Source: DASSUW01 sp963811895
GTDB taxonomy: Bacteria > Actinomycetota > Thermoleophilia > Solirubrobacterales > Solirubrobacteraceae
Assembly (NCBI GenBank): GCA_963811895.1
Contig: CAWETE010000016.1
Coordinates: forward strand, 124,001-188,000
Length of the DNA stretch: 64,000 bases
Direction: 5' to 3'
Shown here piece after piece: positions 1 to 8,037 of this stretch. A program made the translations under genes and the position numbers. Under the pieces are notes generated by a model. That model was not told the origin of the DNA and searched no databases. It worked only from the letters and a program-made list of their open reading frames with translations. Numbering within the stretch: position 1 is the stretch's first letter; the number at the start of each line of letters is the position of its first letter.

Positions 1-31
1 GACCAACAGCCCGCAGGAGCTTGACCCATAG
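1..31 (+). CDS. 3' end of an upstream gene (partial)
   Basis: Reading frame 2 is open from the window edge and ends in TAG at 29-31, directly at the base of a strong terminator hairpin. Only the last nine codons (TNSPQELDP) are visible, so no function can be given. Frame 1 also ends nearby (TGA at 22-24), so the frame choice rests mainly on the closeness of the stop to the hairpin. Confidence 0.3.
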   Translation, partial: TNSPQELDP

Positions 32-60
32 GGCCCCGCTCCGGCGGGGCCCTTATTTGT
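31..60 (+). terminator. Rho-independent terminator
   Basis: A perfect 9-bp stem (31-39 with 44-52) with a TCCG loop is followed by a T-rich stretch on the + strand. It ends the gene entering from the left. The VOC gene stop on the opposite strand lies at its foot (53-55), so it may work in both directions, but the T tract favours the + strand. Confidence 0.75.
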
Positions 61-808
61 TCTGGCTGGCGATCAGGCCGAAGACGGCGCCCTGCGGGTC
101 TCGCACGCGGGCATAGCGGCCGAACTGCGAGTCGGTGATCTCGCCCACCAGCTCACCGCCGAGCTCGCGCGCCCTGTCGAACCCGGCATCGACCTCGTCG
201 TGCATGAAGTACGTCAACCAGTGCGGCGGCGTCTCGCCGCCCATGCCCGAGATGCCCGCCACCACGTCGTCGCCGAGCTTGGCGAGCTTGTAGGGCGCGT
301 CGCCCAGGTCGTCGAAGCCGAGGCCGAAGACCGCGCCGTAGAACTTCGTCGACGCCTCGAGGTCGTTCCCGATGAGCTCGTTCCAGGAGAAGGCGCCGTG
401 CTCGTTGACGATCTGCGCGCCGGCGTGGGCGCGCGGCTCCCAGATCCCGAACATCGCCCCGGCCGTGTCCTGTCCCACGAGCATGCGCCCCTGGTCCATG
501 ACGTCGGTCGGGCCGAAGGAGACCTGCCCGCCGGCCTCGGCGATCGCCTTCGCGTGGGCGTCGACGTCCGAGCCGGAGAAGTACGTGCTCCAGAAGGTCA
601 CCGGCGGCGACCCCGGCGGGTTCGGGCCGATCCCGGCCACGCGCTTGCCGCGCAGGAGCGCCTGGTGGTAGTGGCCGGCCTCCTCGCCAGCGTCCTCGAA
701 CTCCCAGCCGAACAGCCCGCCGTAGAAGCGCAGCGCGGCCTCGAGGTCGGGCGTCGTGAGGTCGACCCACGATGGTGTCCCGGGGACGTAGCTCGAACGC
801 TCGGCCAT
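53..808 (-). CDS. Tandem VOC (glyoxalase/bleomycin-resistance) domain protein
   Basis: 251-residue cytoplasmic protein with two vicinal-oxygen-chelate domains, roughly residues 8-115 and 130-248. Both open with the same pattern (GTPSWVDL.T.DLEAALRFY and GAFSWNEL.GNDLEASTKFY). Tandem VOC proteins of this size are common in actinobacteria (CFP30B/hydroxylase-like group), but substrates are mostly unknown. The start at 808 was chosen because the upstream gene's stop overlaps it as TGATG, implying translational coupling; an in-frame ATG nine codons earlier lies inside that gene. No specific substrate can be assigned. Confidence 0.85.
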   Translation of the reverse strand: MAERSSYVPGTPSWVDLTTPDLEAALRFYGGLFGWEFEDAGEEAGHYHQALLRGKRVAGIGPNPPGSPPVTFWSTYFSGSDVDAHAKAIAEAGGQVSFGPTDVMDQGRMLVGQDTAGAMFGIWEPRAHAGAQIVNEHGAFSWNELIGNDLEASTKFYGAVFGLGFDDLGDAPYKLAKLGDDVVAGISGMGGETPPHWLTYFMHDEVDAGFDRARELGGELVGEITDSQFGRYARVRDPQGAVFGLIASQNK

Positions 809-1311
809 CACACGCACTCCTGGTAGAGGGCCCACGGGGCGCGGCCGCCGGAGATGCGGTACACGCGGCCCTGGGCGACCGAGAAGATCAGCCGGTGGCG
901 GCCGGTCCTGTAGATGAGGTCACGGCCGCCGCCGAGGTTCTGCCGGCTGGTCAGCCGCTTGTACAGCCGGCGCACCTTGCGCGTGCGGTCGCCCACCTCG
1001 ACGCCCCGCTTGGTGGCGTAGCCGTCGCGGCCGACGGTCACGTGGCGGAGCTTGCCGCCGTGGAAGCGCAGGGTGGGGCCGTCCGGGCTGCCGGGCGTGG
1101 CGCTCAGGTACACGCAGTCGCCCACCTCCGATCGCTCCAGCGGGATGCCGGCGGCCTCACGGGCCTTCTTGATCGTCATCCCGGTGAAGACCTCGCCGAT
1201 GCCGTTGTGGCGGATCTTGGACTGGCCGAGGACGATCCCCTGGGCGTGGGCGGCGCCGGGAACGGCGAAGGTGAACGCGAGCGTGAGCGCGACGAGACGA
1301 CGGGAAGGCAT
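808..1311 (-). CDS. Secreted hypothetical protein
   Basis: 167 residues with a clear Sec signal peptide (positive MPSRR, hydrophobic core, AHA-Q cleavage near residue 23). The mature part is basic with scattered Cys (GDCVYLS and a C-terminal ECV), possibly one disulfide. No family recognised; the middle (GEVFTGMTIKKAREAAG) loosely recalls small secreted actinobacterial proteins that begin with a short repeat-like helix. It is first in a two-gene unit with the VOC gene and is preceded by a TACCCT box 6 nt before ATG, so it is probably leaderless. Confidence 0.75.
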   Translation of the reverse strand: MPSRRLVALTLAFTFAVPGAAHAQGIVLGQSKIRHNGIGEVFTGMTIKKAREAAGIPLERSEVGDCVYLSATPGSPDGPTLRFHGGKLRHVTVGRDGYATKRGVEVGDRTRKVRRLYKRLTSRQNLGGGRDLIYRTGRHRLIFSVAQGRVYRISGGRAPWALYQECV

Positions 1312-1323
1312 GGCCGCAGGGTA
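1312..1323 (-). promoter_or_regulatory. Leaderless -10 element of the secreted-protein gene
   Basis: TACCCT (1318-1323 read on the minus strand) is followed by 6 nt and then the ATG at 1311. No Shine-Dalgarno sequence is present, which fits a transcript starting at or next to the start codon. Confidence 0.5.
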
Positions 1324-1369
1324 GTGAGCCTCTTATCGGGCTCTCATCTTCCGTGGGCACCCTGGCCGC

Positions 1370-2035
1370 GTGCGCATCCTGGTGGTGGACGACGAGCCGG
1401 CGGTGCGTGAGGCCGTCGATCGCGCGCTGCGGCTGCAGGGCTACGAGACCGAGCTGGCCGCCGACGGCGCCGAGGCGCTGGACGCGCTGGCCGACCGGGC
1501 GCCGGACGCGCTGGTGCTCGACGTGCTGATGCCGCGCGTGGACGGGCTCGAGGTGTGCCGGCGGCTGCGGGCGGCGGGCGACCGCACGCCGGTCCTGGTC
1601 CTGACCGCGCGCGACGCGGTGCCCGACCGCGTGCGCGGGCTCGACGCCGGGGCCGACGACTACCTGGTCAAGCCGTTCGCGCTCGAGGAGCTGCTCGCGC
1701 GGTTGCGGGCGCTGCTGCGGCGCAGCACGGGCGCCGGTCACGGCGAGCTGCTGCGCTTCGCCGACCTCGAGCTCGAGCCGGCCGCGCACGAGGTCCGGCG
1801 CGGCGGCCGGCCGGTCGAGCTCACGCGGACCGAGTTCCTGCTGCTCGAGCTGTTCCTGCGCCACCCACGCCAGGTCCTCACGCGCTCGCAGATCTTCGAG
1901 CGCGTGTGGGGCTACGACTTCGGGCCCGCCTCCAACTCGCTGGAGGTGTACGTGGGATACCTTCGCCGGAAGCTCGGCGATCCGCGGCTCATCCAGACCG
2001 TGCGCGGCGTCGGCTACGTCCTCCGAGATCGATGA
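1370..2035 (+). CDS. OmpR/PhoB-family response regulator
   Basis: 221 residues: receiver domain (about 1-115; acidic pocket D7/D8, phospho-acceptor D51 in LVLDVLMP, Lys in YLVKPFA) and a winged-helix DNA-binding domain (about 130-219, with the TRTEFLLLELFLRHP and RGVGYVL signatures). GTG start at 1370; its stop overlaps the kinase ATG at 2032, so the two form a coupled pair. The gene order (regulator, kinase, lipoprotein, efflux adaptor, ABC) suggests it controls the envelope efflux operon downstream, in the manner of MprA- or Bce-type systems. The target is inferred from position only. Confidence 0.95.
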   Translation: MRILVVDDEPAVREAVDRALRLQGYETELAADGAEALDALADRAPDALVLDVLMPRVDGLEVCRRLRAAGDRTPVLVLTARDAVPDRVRGLDAGADDYLVKPFALEELLARLRALLRRSTGAGHGELLRFADLELEPAAHEVRRGGRPVELTRTEFLLLELFLRHPRQVLTRSQIFERVWGYDFGPASNSLEVYVGYLRRKLGDPRLIQTVRGVGYVLRDR

Positions 2036-3375
2036 GCCTTCGCCGTCGCATCGCCTTCACCGCCGCCGGCGCGGTCGCCGTGGCCGTCGTGCTGGGGTCG
2101 ATCGTCGCCTACGTCGTCGTGCGCGACACGCTGCGCGGCCAGATCGACGCCTCGCTGCAGCGCGCCCCCGCGCCCCCGTCCGGCGAGCGGTTCACCGTTC
2201 GCGTGCCGCCCGGCACGGCGCCGCGGATGGATCCGCTCGAGGACACCGTCGTCTTCGCGCAGCTCGTCGAGGGCGACCGCCTGATCGCCTCGGCGGGCGA
2301 GCAGCGCCGGCTCGGCGATCCCGACGAGGTCCAGGCGGTGGCCGACGGCCGGCGCGGCGCGTTCTTCTCGGACGAGAACGTCGAAGGCACGCGCGTGCGC
2401 GTGCTGACCGAGCGGGTGGCTCCCAACCTCGCGGTGCAGCTGGCGCGGCCGCTGACCGAGGTCGACGACGCGCTCGCGAATCTCCGCCTCGGCCTCGCGC
2501 TCGGCTCGCTGGCGGTCATCGCGCTCGCCGCCTTCCTCGCCCGCTACGCCACGCGCCACGCCGTGCGGCCGGTGACCGACCTGACGGAGACAGCCGAGCA
2601 CGTGGCCCGCACGCGCGACCTCTCGCGCCGCATCGAGGCGCAGGGCGGCGACGAGCTGGCGCGGCTGGCCGCGTCGTTCAACACGATGCTGGAGGCGCTC
2701 GACGACTCGCAGCGGGCGCAGCGCCGGCTCGTGGCCGACGCCTCGCATGAGCTGCGCACGCCGCTGACCTCGCTGCGCACCAACCTCGAGGTCCTGGGGA
2801 AGCCCGGCGCGCTGCCCGAGGCCGATCGCGAGCGCCTGCGGGCCGACCTCGTCGCCCAGATCGAGGAGCTCGGCGAGCTGGTCGGCGATCTGATCGAGCT
2901 GGCGCGCGACGGCGAGCCCAACGGCGAGCCCCACGAGGAGCTGCGGCTCGACGAGCTGGTCCGGGACGCCGTCGAGCGCGCGCGGCGCCACGCGCCTGCG
3001 GTGGCGTTCGCGACCGACCTCGAACCGTGCGTGACGACCGGCGCGCGCGGCCGCCTCGACCGCGCGGTGGCCAACCTGCTCGACAACGCGGCGAAGTGGT
3101 CGCCGCCGGGCGGCACGGTGGAGGTCGCGCTGCGCGACGGCGAGCTGACGGTGCGCGACCACGGGCCCGGAATCGCAACTGACGACCTCCCGCACGTCTT
3201 CGACCGCTTCTACCGCGCCACCGCGGCGCGCGGGCGGGCGGGCTCAGGCCTCGGCCTCGCGATCGTCCGCCATGTGGCGGAGGGTCACGACGGGACGGTG
3301 CGTGCCGAGGCCGCGCCCGGCGGCGGCGCGCTCCTGCGGCTCGCGCTGCCGGTCTCTCATCTGATTCCTACCTGA
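2032..3375 (+). CDS. HAMP-containing sensor histidine kinase
   Basis: 447 residues. TM1 about 8-30, extracytoplasmic sensor about 31-150, TM2 about 152-170, HAMP about 172-228, HisKA with phospho-His H239 in DASHELRTPL, then HATPase_c with N box (NLLDNAAKWS), G1 (DHGPGI) and G2 (GSGLGLAIV). Membrane partner of the regulator whose stop overlaps this ATG. The short periplasmic domain has no recognisable ligand fold; by context it may sense an antimicrobial or envelope stress relieved by the neighbouring ABC system (inference). Confidence 0.95.
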   Translation: MSLRRRIAFTAAGAVAVAVVLGSIVAYVVVRDTLRGQIDASLQRAPAPPSGERFTVRVPPGTAPRMDPLEDTVVFAQLVEGDRLIASAGEQRRLGDPDEVQAVADGRRGAFFSDENVEGTRVRVLTERVAPNLAVQLARPLTEVDDALANLRLGLALGSLAVIALAAFLARYATRHAVRPVTDLTETAEHVARTRDLSRRIEAQGGDELARLAASFNTMLEALDDSQRAQRRLVADASHELRTPLTSLRTNLEVLGKPGALPEADRERLRADLVAQIEELGELVGDLIELARDGEPNGEPHEELRLDELVRDAVERARRHAPAVAFATDLEPCVTTGARGRLDRAVANLLDNAAKWSPPGGTVEVALRDGELTVRDHGPGIATDDLPHVFDRFYRATAARGRAGSGLGLAIVRHVAEGHDGTVRAEAAPGGGALLRLALPVSHLIPT

Positions 3376-3416
3376 GCGCGAACTGCGTCTCAGGCCGCTG
3401 CGGCTGGATTCGTGGC

Positions 3417-3938
3417 ATGCAGATACCGACCATCGCCGCGGCGCTCGTCTGCGGCCTCGTCCTGACCGCCTGCGGCGCGGACGACCCGACAACCGGCGAC
3501 ACGGACGGCGATCGCCGGACCGAGGCCCGCGAGGCCATGCTGGCCTTCGCGAAGTGCATGCGCGACCAGGGCATCGACATGCCCGACCCGCAGTTCGACG
3601 GCGGGCGCATCACGCAGCGCGGCCCGGAGGAGCGCGTCTCGCCCGCGAAGATGCGCAAGGCCGACGAGGCGTGCGGCAAGTACCGGGAGGAGATCGAGCC
3701 GCCCGAGCTGTCGCCCGAGCAGGATCAGAAGATGAAGGCGGCGGCGCTCGCCCACGCGCAGTGCATGCGCGAGCACGGGCTGGAGAAGTTCCCCGACCCG
3801 ACCTTCGACGAGAGCGGCGGCGCGCAGATCCGGATCGGCCCGGGCACGGGCCTCGACCCCGACGACCCGGACTTCCAGGCGGCCGAGAAGGCCTGCCGCG
3901 ACGAGCTCCCCGACCTCGAGGAGGAGGACTCGCCGTGA
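3417..3938 (+). CDS. Lipoprotein with a duplicated Cys-containing motif
   Basis: 173 residues. Signal peptide with lipobox LTAC (lipidated C19). The mature part holds two copies of a unit: a helix with KCMRDQG...MPDPQF (C47) and QCMREHG...FPDPTF (C116), each followed about 40 residues later by a second Cys (DEAC C86; EKAC C160). The four conserved Cys suggest two disulfides or metal sites. Proteins with this paired motif recur in actinobacterial operons with peptidoglycan-binding efflux adaptors; no biochemical function is known to me. The adaptor start overlaps its stop (GTGA). Confidence 0.85.
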   Translation: MQIPTIAAALVCGLVLTACGADDPTTGDTDGDRRTEAREAMLAFAKCMRDQGIDMPDPQFDGGRITQRGPEERVSPAKMRKADEACGKYREEIEPPELSPEQDQKMKAAALAHAQCMREHGLEKFPDPTFDESGGAQIRIGPGTGLDPDDPDFQAAEKACRDELPDLEEEDSP

Positions 3939-4978
3939 AGTGGGCCGCAATCGCGGCGGCAGGAGCTGCCGCGGTCGTGGCGGCGGTCGTGCTGCTGGCC
4001 GGCGGCGAAGAGGCGCCGCCGGTCCGCGCGGCCGCCGCCACGGCCACCGCCGCCGTCGAGCGCCGCGACCTCGTGGATCGCGAGAGCGCCGACGGGACGC
4101 TCGGCTACGCCGACGCCGCCGCCCTGCTCGCGGGCACTGCGGGCGTCGTCACCGGTCTGCCGCAGCCGGGCAGCGTGATCCGCCGCGGCGACGCGCTCTA
4201 CCGGCTCGGCGACGAGCCGGCCGCGTGGCTGCTGTACGGCGCGCTGCCGGCCTGGCGCGACTTCTCCTCCGGCATGACCGACGGCGAGGACATCCGGCAG
4301 CTCGAGCGCAACCTGCGCGCGCTCGGCCACGACCCCGACGGCGACCTGACCGTCGACGACGACTGGGACTGGGCCACGACGGCGGCCGTCGTGCGCTTCC
4401 AGGACGAGCGCGGGCTGACCGAGGACGGCACGCTGGCGCGCGGCGAGGTCGTGTTCCGCGACGGGGCGGCGCGCGTCGGCGAGCTGCGGGCGGCGCTCGG
4501 GCAGTCGATCGCCCCCGGCGCCCAGATCGCCGAGCTGTCGACCACGCGGCGCGTGGTCACGGTCGACCTCGAGGCGATCCGCCAGTCGCTCGCCCGCGAG
4601 GGTGCGACCGTGACCGTCGATATGCCCGGCGGGCGCACGGCCCGCGGTCGCATCGAGGAGGTCGGCAAGGTCGCCGAGCAGCCGGCCGACGAGGAGGGCG
4701 AGCCGACCATCGAGGTCACGATCGCCCTCCGGGGCCGCGCGGCACGCGGCCGCGGCTTCGACCAGGCGCCGGTCGACGTCGGCTTCGAGGCCGATCGCCG
4801 CCGCGACGTGCTGGTCGTCCCCGTCACCGCGCTGCTCGCCCGGGCCGGCGGCGGCTTCGCGGTCGAGGCGGCCGACGGGGGCATGATCGACGTGGAGCCC
4901 GGCGCCTACGCCGAGGACTACGTCGAGGTGTCCGGCGACGGCCTGCGCGAAGGCCTGCGGGTGGTGACCGCCGGATGA
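3935..4978 (+). CDS. Efflux adaptor (HlyD/MacA-like) with peptidoglycan-binding domain
   Basis: 347 residues, GTG start overlapping the lipoprotein stop. N-terminal membrane anchor (about 3-22), a split barrel-like part (about 35-100), an inserted PG_binding_1 domain (about 114-170; IRQLERNLRALGHDPDG, then ATTAAVVRFQDERGL), and C-terminal HlyD-like beta-barrel segments ending in a membrane-proximal domain (VLVVPVTALLAR). It would link the MacB-type permease to the cell wall in an organism without a typical outer-membrane TolC. It lacks the long coiled-coil hairpin of MacA. Its stop overlaps the ATPase start (ATGA). Confidence 0.85.
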   Translation: MKWAAIAAAGAAAVVAAVVLLAGGEEAPPVRAAAATATAAVERRDLVDRESADGTLGYADAAALLAGTAGVVTGLPQPGSVIRRGDALYRLGDEPAAWLLYGALPAWRDFSSGMTDGEDIRQLERNLRALGHDPDGDLTVDDDWDWATTAAVVRFQDERGLTEDGTLARGEVVFRDGAARVGELRAALGQSIAPGAQIAELSTTRRVVTVDLEAIRQSLAREGATVTVDMPGGRTARGRIEEVGKVAEQPADEEGEPTIEVTIALRGRAARGRGFDQAPVDVGFEADRRRDVLVVPVTALLARAGGGFAVEAADGGMIDVEPGAYAEDYVEVSGDGLREGLRVVTAG

Positions 4979-5640
4979 CGGTGCTCGCCCTCGACGGCGT
5001 CCGCAAGGCCTATCCCGGCGGGGTCGAGGCCCTGCGCGGAGTGTCGTTGCACGTGCGGGCCGGCGAGCTGCTCGCCGTCGTCGGCCCGTCCGGCTCCGGC
5101 AAGTCGACGCTGCTGCACATCATGGGCACGCTCGAGCGCCCGACGGCGGGCTCGGTGGCGGTCGCGGGGGAGGACGTCTCGCGGCTCGGCGACCGCGCGG
5201 TGGCGGCGCTGCGGGCGCGCCGGATCGGCTTCGTCTTCCAGCAGTTCTTCCTGCTCGACGGGATGAGCGCGCTGGACAACGTCGCCACCGGCCTGCTCTA
5301 CACGGGCACGCCGTCCGGCGAGCGCCGCGAGCGGGCGCGCGAGGTGCTGGAGCGGGTCGGGCTCGGCCACCGGCTGGCGCATCACCCGGCGCAGCTCTCC
5401 GGCGGCGAGCGCCAGCGCGTGGCGATCGCCCGCGCGCTCGTCGCGCGGCCGGCGATCGTCTTCGCGGACGAGCCGACCGGGAACCTCGACAGCCGGTCCG
5501 GCGCCGACATCGTGGCGCTCCTGCGCGAGCTGCACGCCGAGGGCGCGACGATCCTCGTGATCACCCACGACCGCGAGATCGCCGCCCAGATGCCGCGGCG
5601 CGTCGAGGTCCGCGACGGCAGGGTGGTGGCGGACGCATGA
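4975..5640 (+). CDS. MacB/LolD-type ABC transporter ATPase
   Basis: 221 residues. Walker A GPSGSGKST (about 37-45), Q-loop FQQFFLLDG, signature LSGGERQR, Walker B AIVFADEPTGNLDS and H-loop ITHD. The length and FQQF.LL..M.ALDNV region place it in the MacB/LolD/FtsE-like type 3-exporter (type VII) branch. It energises the FtsX-like permease encoded next, with which it overlaps by ATGA. Substrate unknown; antimicrobial peptides, lipids or macrolides are typical for the family. Confidence 0.93.
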   Translation: MTVLALDGVRKAYPGGVEALRGVSLHVRAGELLAVVGPSGSGKSTLLHIMGTLERPTAGSVAVAGEDVSRLGDRAVAALRARRIGFVFQQFFLLDGMSALDNVATGLLYTGTPSGERRERAREVLERVGLGHRLAHHPAQLSGGERQRVAIARALVARPAIVFADEPTGNLDSRSGADIVALLRELHAEGATILVITHDREIAAQMPRRVEVRDGRVVADA

Positions 5641-6806
5641 CGGCTTCGGACCTGCTGCGCACCGGCTCGCTCGGGCTGCGCACGCGCCGCACGCGGGCCG
5701 CGCTGTCGGCGCTCGGCGTGGCCATCGGCATCGCCTCGATGGTCGCCGTGCTGGGGATCTCGGAGTCCTCGCGCGCCGACCTCATCGCCCAGCTCGACCA
5801 GCTCGGCACCAACCTCCTGCGCGTCGCGCCGGGGCAGTCGTTCCGCGGCGAGGACGCGGAGCTGCCGGAGTCGGCGGCCGCGATGATCCGCCGCGTGGCG
5901 GGCGTCCAGGCGACCGCCTCGACCAAGGTGATCAGCGACGCCACCGTCCGCCGCACCGACCTGATCGACGAGGCGGAGACCGGCGGCATCTCCGTCGCGG
6001 CAGCCGAGCCGAGCCTGCTCTCCACGCTCGGCGCCGAGCTGGCCCGCGGGACCTTCCTGACGCGCGCCAACGAGCGCTACCCGGTCGTCGTGCTCGGCGC
6101 CGACGCAGCCGAGCATCTCGGCGTGCGGCGCACGGGCGCGCGCGTCTGGCTCGGTGGGCGCTGGTTCCAGGTGGTCGGCATCCTCGAGCCGTTCACGCTC
6201 GCGCCCGCGCTCGACTCGGCGGCGCTGGTCGGCTTCCCGGCCGCCGAGGAGCTGCTCGGCGGCGACGCCTCCCCGTCCACGATCTACGTGCGCGCCGAGC
6301 CGGACGACATCGCCGCCGTGCGCGATCTGCTGGGCCACACGGCCAACCCCGCCCGGCCGGAGGAGGTCGAGGTCTCGCGGCCGTCCGACGCGCTCGAGGC
6401 GCGCGCGGCGGCCAAGACGGCGTTCACCTCGCTCTTCCTCGGTCTCGGGGCCGTGGCGCTGCTCGTCGGCGGCGTCGGGATCGCCAACGTGATGGTGATC
6501 TCGGTGCTGGAGCGGCGCTCGGAGGTCGGCCTGCGCCGAGCGCTCGGCGCGACCCGCCGCGACGTGGGCACGCAGTTCCTGACCGAGTCGCTGCTGCTCG
6601 CGGCGGGCGGCGGGCTGGCCGGCGTCGCACTCGGCGCGCTCGTCACGGCCGGCTACGCGGCCAGCCAGGGCTGGCAGGCCGTCGTGCCTCCCGTGGCGCT
6701 CGGCGGCGGCGTGGCCGCCGCCGCCGCGATCGGGGCCGTCGCGGGGCTGTATCCCGCGCTGCGGGCGGCGCGGCTGTCCCCCACGGAGGCGCTCAGGTCG
6801 GTCTAG
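5637..6806 (+). CDS. MacB-like FtsX-domain ABC permease
   Basis: 389 residues. TM1 about 22-45, a large extracytoplasmic MacB_PCD domain (about 46-265), then three C-terminal helices of the FtsX domain with the family motif GIANVMVISVLERRSEVGLRRALGA split over its cytoplasmic loop. Completes the tripartite adaptor-ATPase-permease unit. The TAG stop at 6804-6806 lies inside the terminal CTAG of the palindromic repeat that follows. Confidence 0.93.
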   Translation: MTASDLLRTGSLGLRTRRTRAALSALGVAIGIASMVAVLGISESSRADLIAQLDQLGTNLLRVAPGQSFRGEDAELPESAAAMIRRVAGVQATASTKVISDATVRRTDLIDEAETGGISVAAAEPSLLSTLGAELARGTFLTRANERYPVVVLGADAAEHLGVRRTGARVWLGGRWFQVVGILEPFTLAPALDSAALVGFPAAEELLGGDASPSTIYVRAEPDDIAAVRDLLGHTANPARPEEVEVSRPSDALEARAAAKTAFTSLFLGLGAVALLVGGVGIANVMVISVLERRSEVGLRRALGATRRDVGTQFLTESLLLAAGGGLAGVALGALVTAGYAASQGWQAVVPPVALGGGVAAAAAIGAVAGLYPALRAARLSPTEALRSV

Positions 6807-7026
6807 CTGTATGCACCGAGCGCGCTGTTCAGTCGGCGAACTGCGGCTGGGTAGGAAGGCTGGGGAGCCGGCCGCGCGGCCGGATTTCGGCGTCTGATCC
6901 TGCCTAGGGGTCGGATAGCGACCCCTAGGCAGGATTCGAATGCGGTTTTCGGCGTAGCGTCCTGGCTAACTCGCCGGCCTCCCCGGCTCCCCACCCAGCC
7001 GGGGTTGAGGTTCGAACTACAGCTAG
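6803..7026. repeat. Long palindromic intergenic repeat, copy A
   Basis: Fills the gap between two convergent genes. Terminal 9-bp inverted repeats (CTAGCTGTA at 6803-6811, TACAGCTAG at 7018-7026) contain the stop codons of both flanking genes. Inside are imperfect arms (about 6845-6875 with 6972-7001) and a perfect 17-bp hairpin (6897-6913 with 6919-6935, loop GATAG). Positions 6824-6855 are identical, inverted, to 58428-58459 (32 nt) in copy C, and the core 6898-6939 matches 15440-15481 in copy B at 39 of 42 positions. Probably a mobile or structural non-coding repeat; it may also end transcription from both sides. Confidence 0.85.
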
Positions 7027-7349
7027 TCGTCATCCCCGCCGTGGTCGCCGCCGCCGCCCGAGCGCTCGACCTCGGTCGCCACCCAGCGCCCGTCGCGGCG
7101 CTTGACGACCGTCTCGATGTTGGTCATGCCGGCGCGCAGGCCGGCGAAGCCGTCGATGCGCTCGAAGCGCGTGTTGCGGTTGACCTTGATGCGCTTGATG
7201 CCGCGCTCGGAGTCGTCGAGCCGGAACGTGCGCTTCTCGCGGTTGACGGAGAGGACGGTGCCCTCGAACTCGGCGGCGGAGGCCGCGGCGGGGGCGGTCG
7301 CCACGAGGGCGGTGACCATGACGGGGATCGCGATGCGTGAGATCTTCAT
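7023..7349 (-). CDS. Secreted small beta-strand protein (DUF5666-like)
   Basis: 108 residues. ATG at 7349 begins a signal peptide (MKISRIAIPVMVTALVATAP, cleaved near ASA-AEF). The mature domain (FEGTVLSVNREKRTFRLDDSE...IKVNRNTRFERIDG) has the OB-like pattern of DUF5666/YgdR-type domains, ending in a Gly/Asp/His-rich tail. Function unknown. Its TAG stop is part of the repeat at 6803-7026. The open frame continues upstream of the ATG but has no signal there. Confidence 0.75.
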   Translation of the reverse strand: MKISRIAIPVMVTALVATAPAAASAAEFEGTVLSVNREKRTFRLDDSERGIKRIKVNRNTRFERIDGFAGLRAGMTNIETVVKRRDGRWVATEVERSGGGGDHGGDDD

Positions 7350-7421
7350 GCCGACAGCCTCGCCGGTGGCCGGGGAAGGCCCCGCCAACGGCAGGTGAAG
7401 AGCCGGCAAAGGAGGACTCAC

Positions 7422-8037
7422 ATGAGGATCGCTGTGCTGGGCACGGGGATGGTCGGCAGCGCGATCTCCGGAAAGCTCGCCGAGCTCGGCCACGACGTGC
7501 GCGTCGGCTCGCGCACGGCCGGCGACGGGACGGTGGAGTTCGCCGACGCCGCCGCCCACGGCGAGATCGTCTTCAACTGCACCAACGGCGGCGCCTCGCT
7601 CGACGCGCTGGCCGCCGCGGGTGCGGACAACCTCGCGGGCAAGACGCTGATCGACGTCGCCAACCCGCTCGACTTCTCGGGCGGCGGGCCGGCGCTGTTC
7701 ACGGACACCACCGACAGCCTCGGTGAGCGGATCCAGGCGGCGTTCCCGGACGCGCGCGTGGTCAAGTCGCTGAACACGATGAACTGCAATCTGATGGTCG
7801 CCCCGGCACTCGGTGCCCGGCGATCACGTCGTCTTCGTGTGCGGCAACGACGACGACGCCAAGGCGCGGACGCGCGAGCTGCTGGGCGAGTTCGGCTGGC
7901 CCGCCGAGCGCGTGATCGACCTCGGCGACATCACCGCGGCGCGCGGGACCGAGCACTACCTGATGCTGTGGCTCAGGCTGATGGGCGCGACCGGCGGCCC
8001 GAACTTCAACATCTCGGTGTCTACGATGCCGCGGTGA
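7422..8037 (+). CDS. F420H2:NADP oxidoreductase-like reductase (single-base frameshift)
   Basis: Strong Shine-Dalgarno (AAAGGAGG) before ATG 7422. Rossmann motif GTGMVGSAISGKLAELGHDV, then RTAGDG and NTMN. The frame breaks near 7812: reading CTCGGTGCC without one G joins PAL to VPGDHVVFVCGND and restores a 204-residue protein to the TGA at 8035-8037 (WLRLMGATGGPNFNI is the family C-terminus). The family (NADPH-dependent F420 reductase/NAD(P)-binding) passes hydride between F420 and NADP, or has an unknown small-molecule role. Treated as a likely base-call insertion rather than a true pseudogene. The GTG of the glycosyltransferase overlaps its stop. Confidence 0.8.

Noticed and set aside
1555..2030. 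Arg/Ala-rich long open frames over many genes
   Set aside because: Typical GC-rich shadow translation in other frames with no domains.
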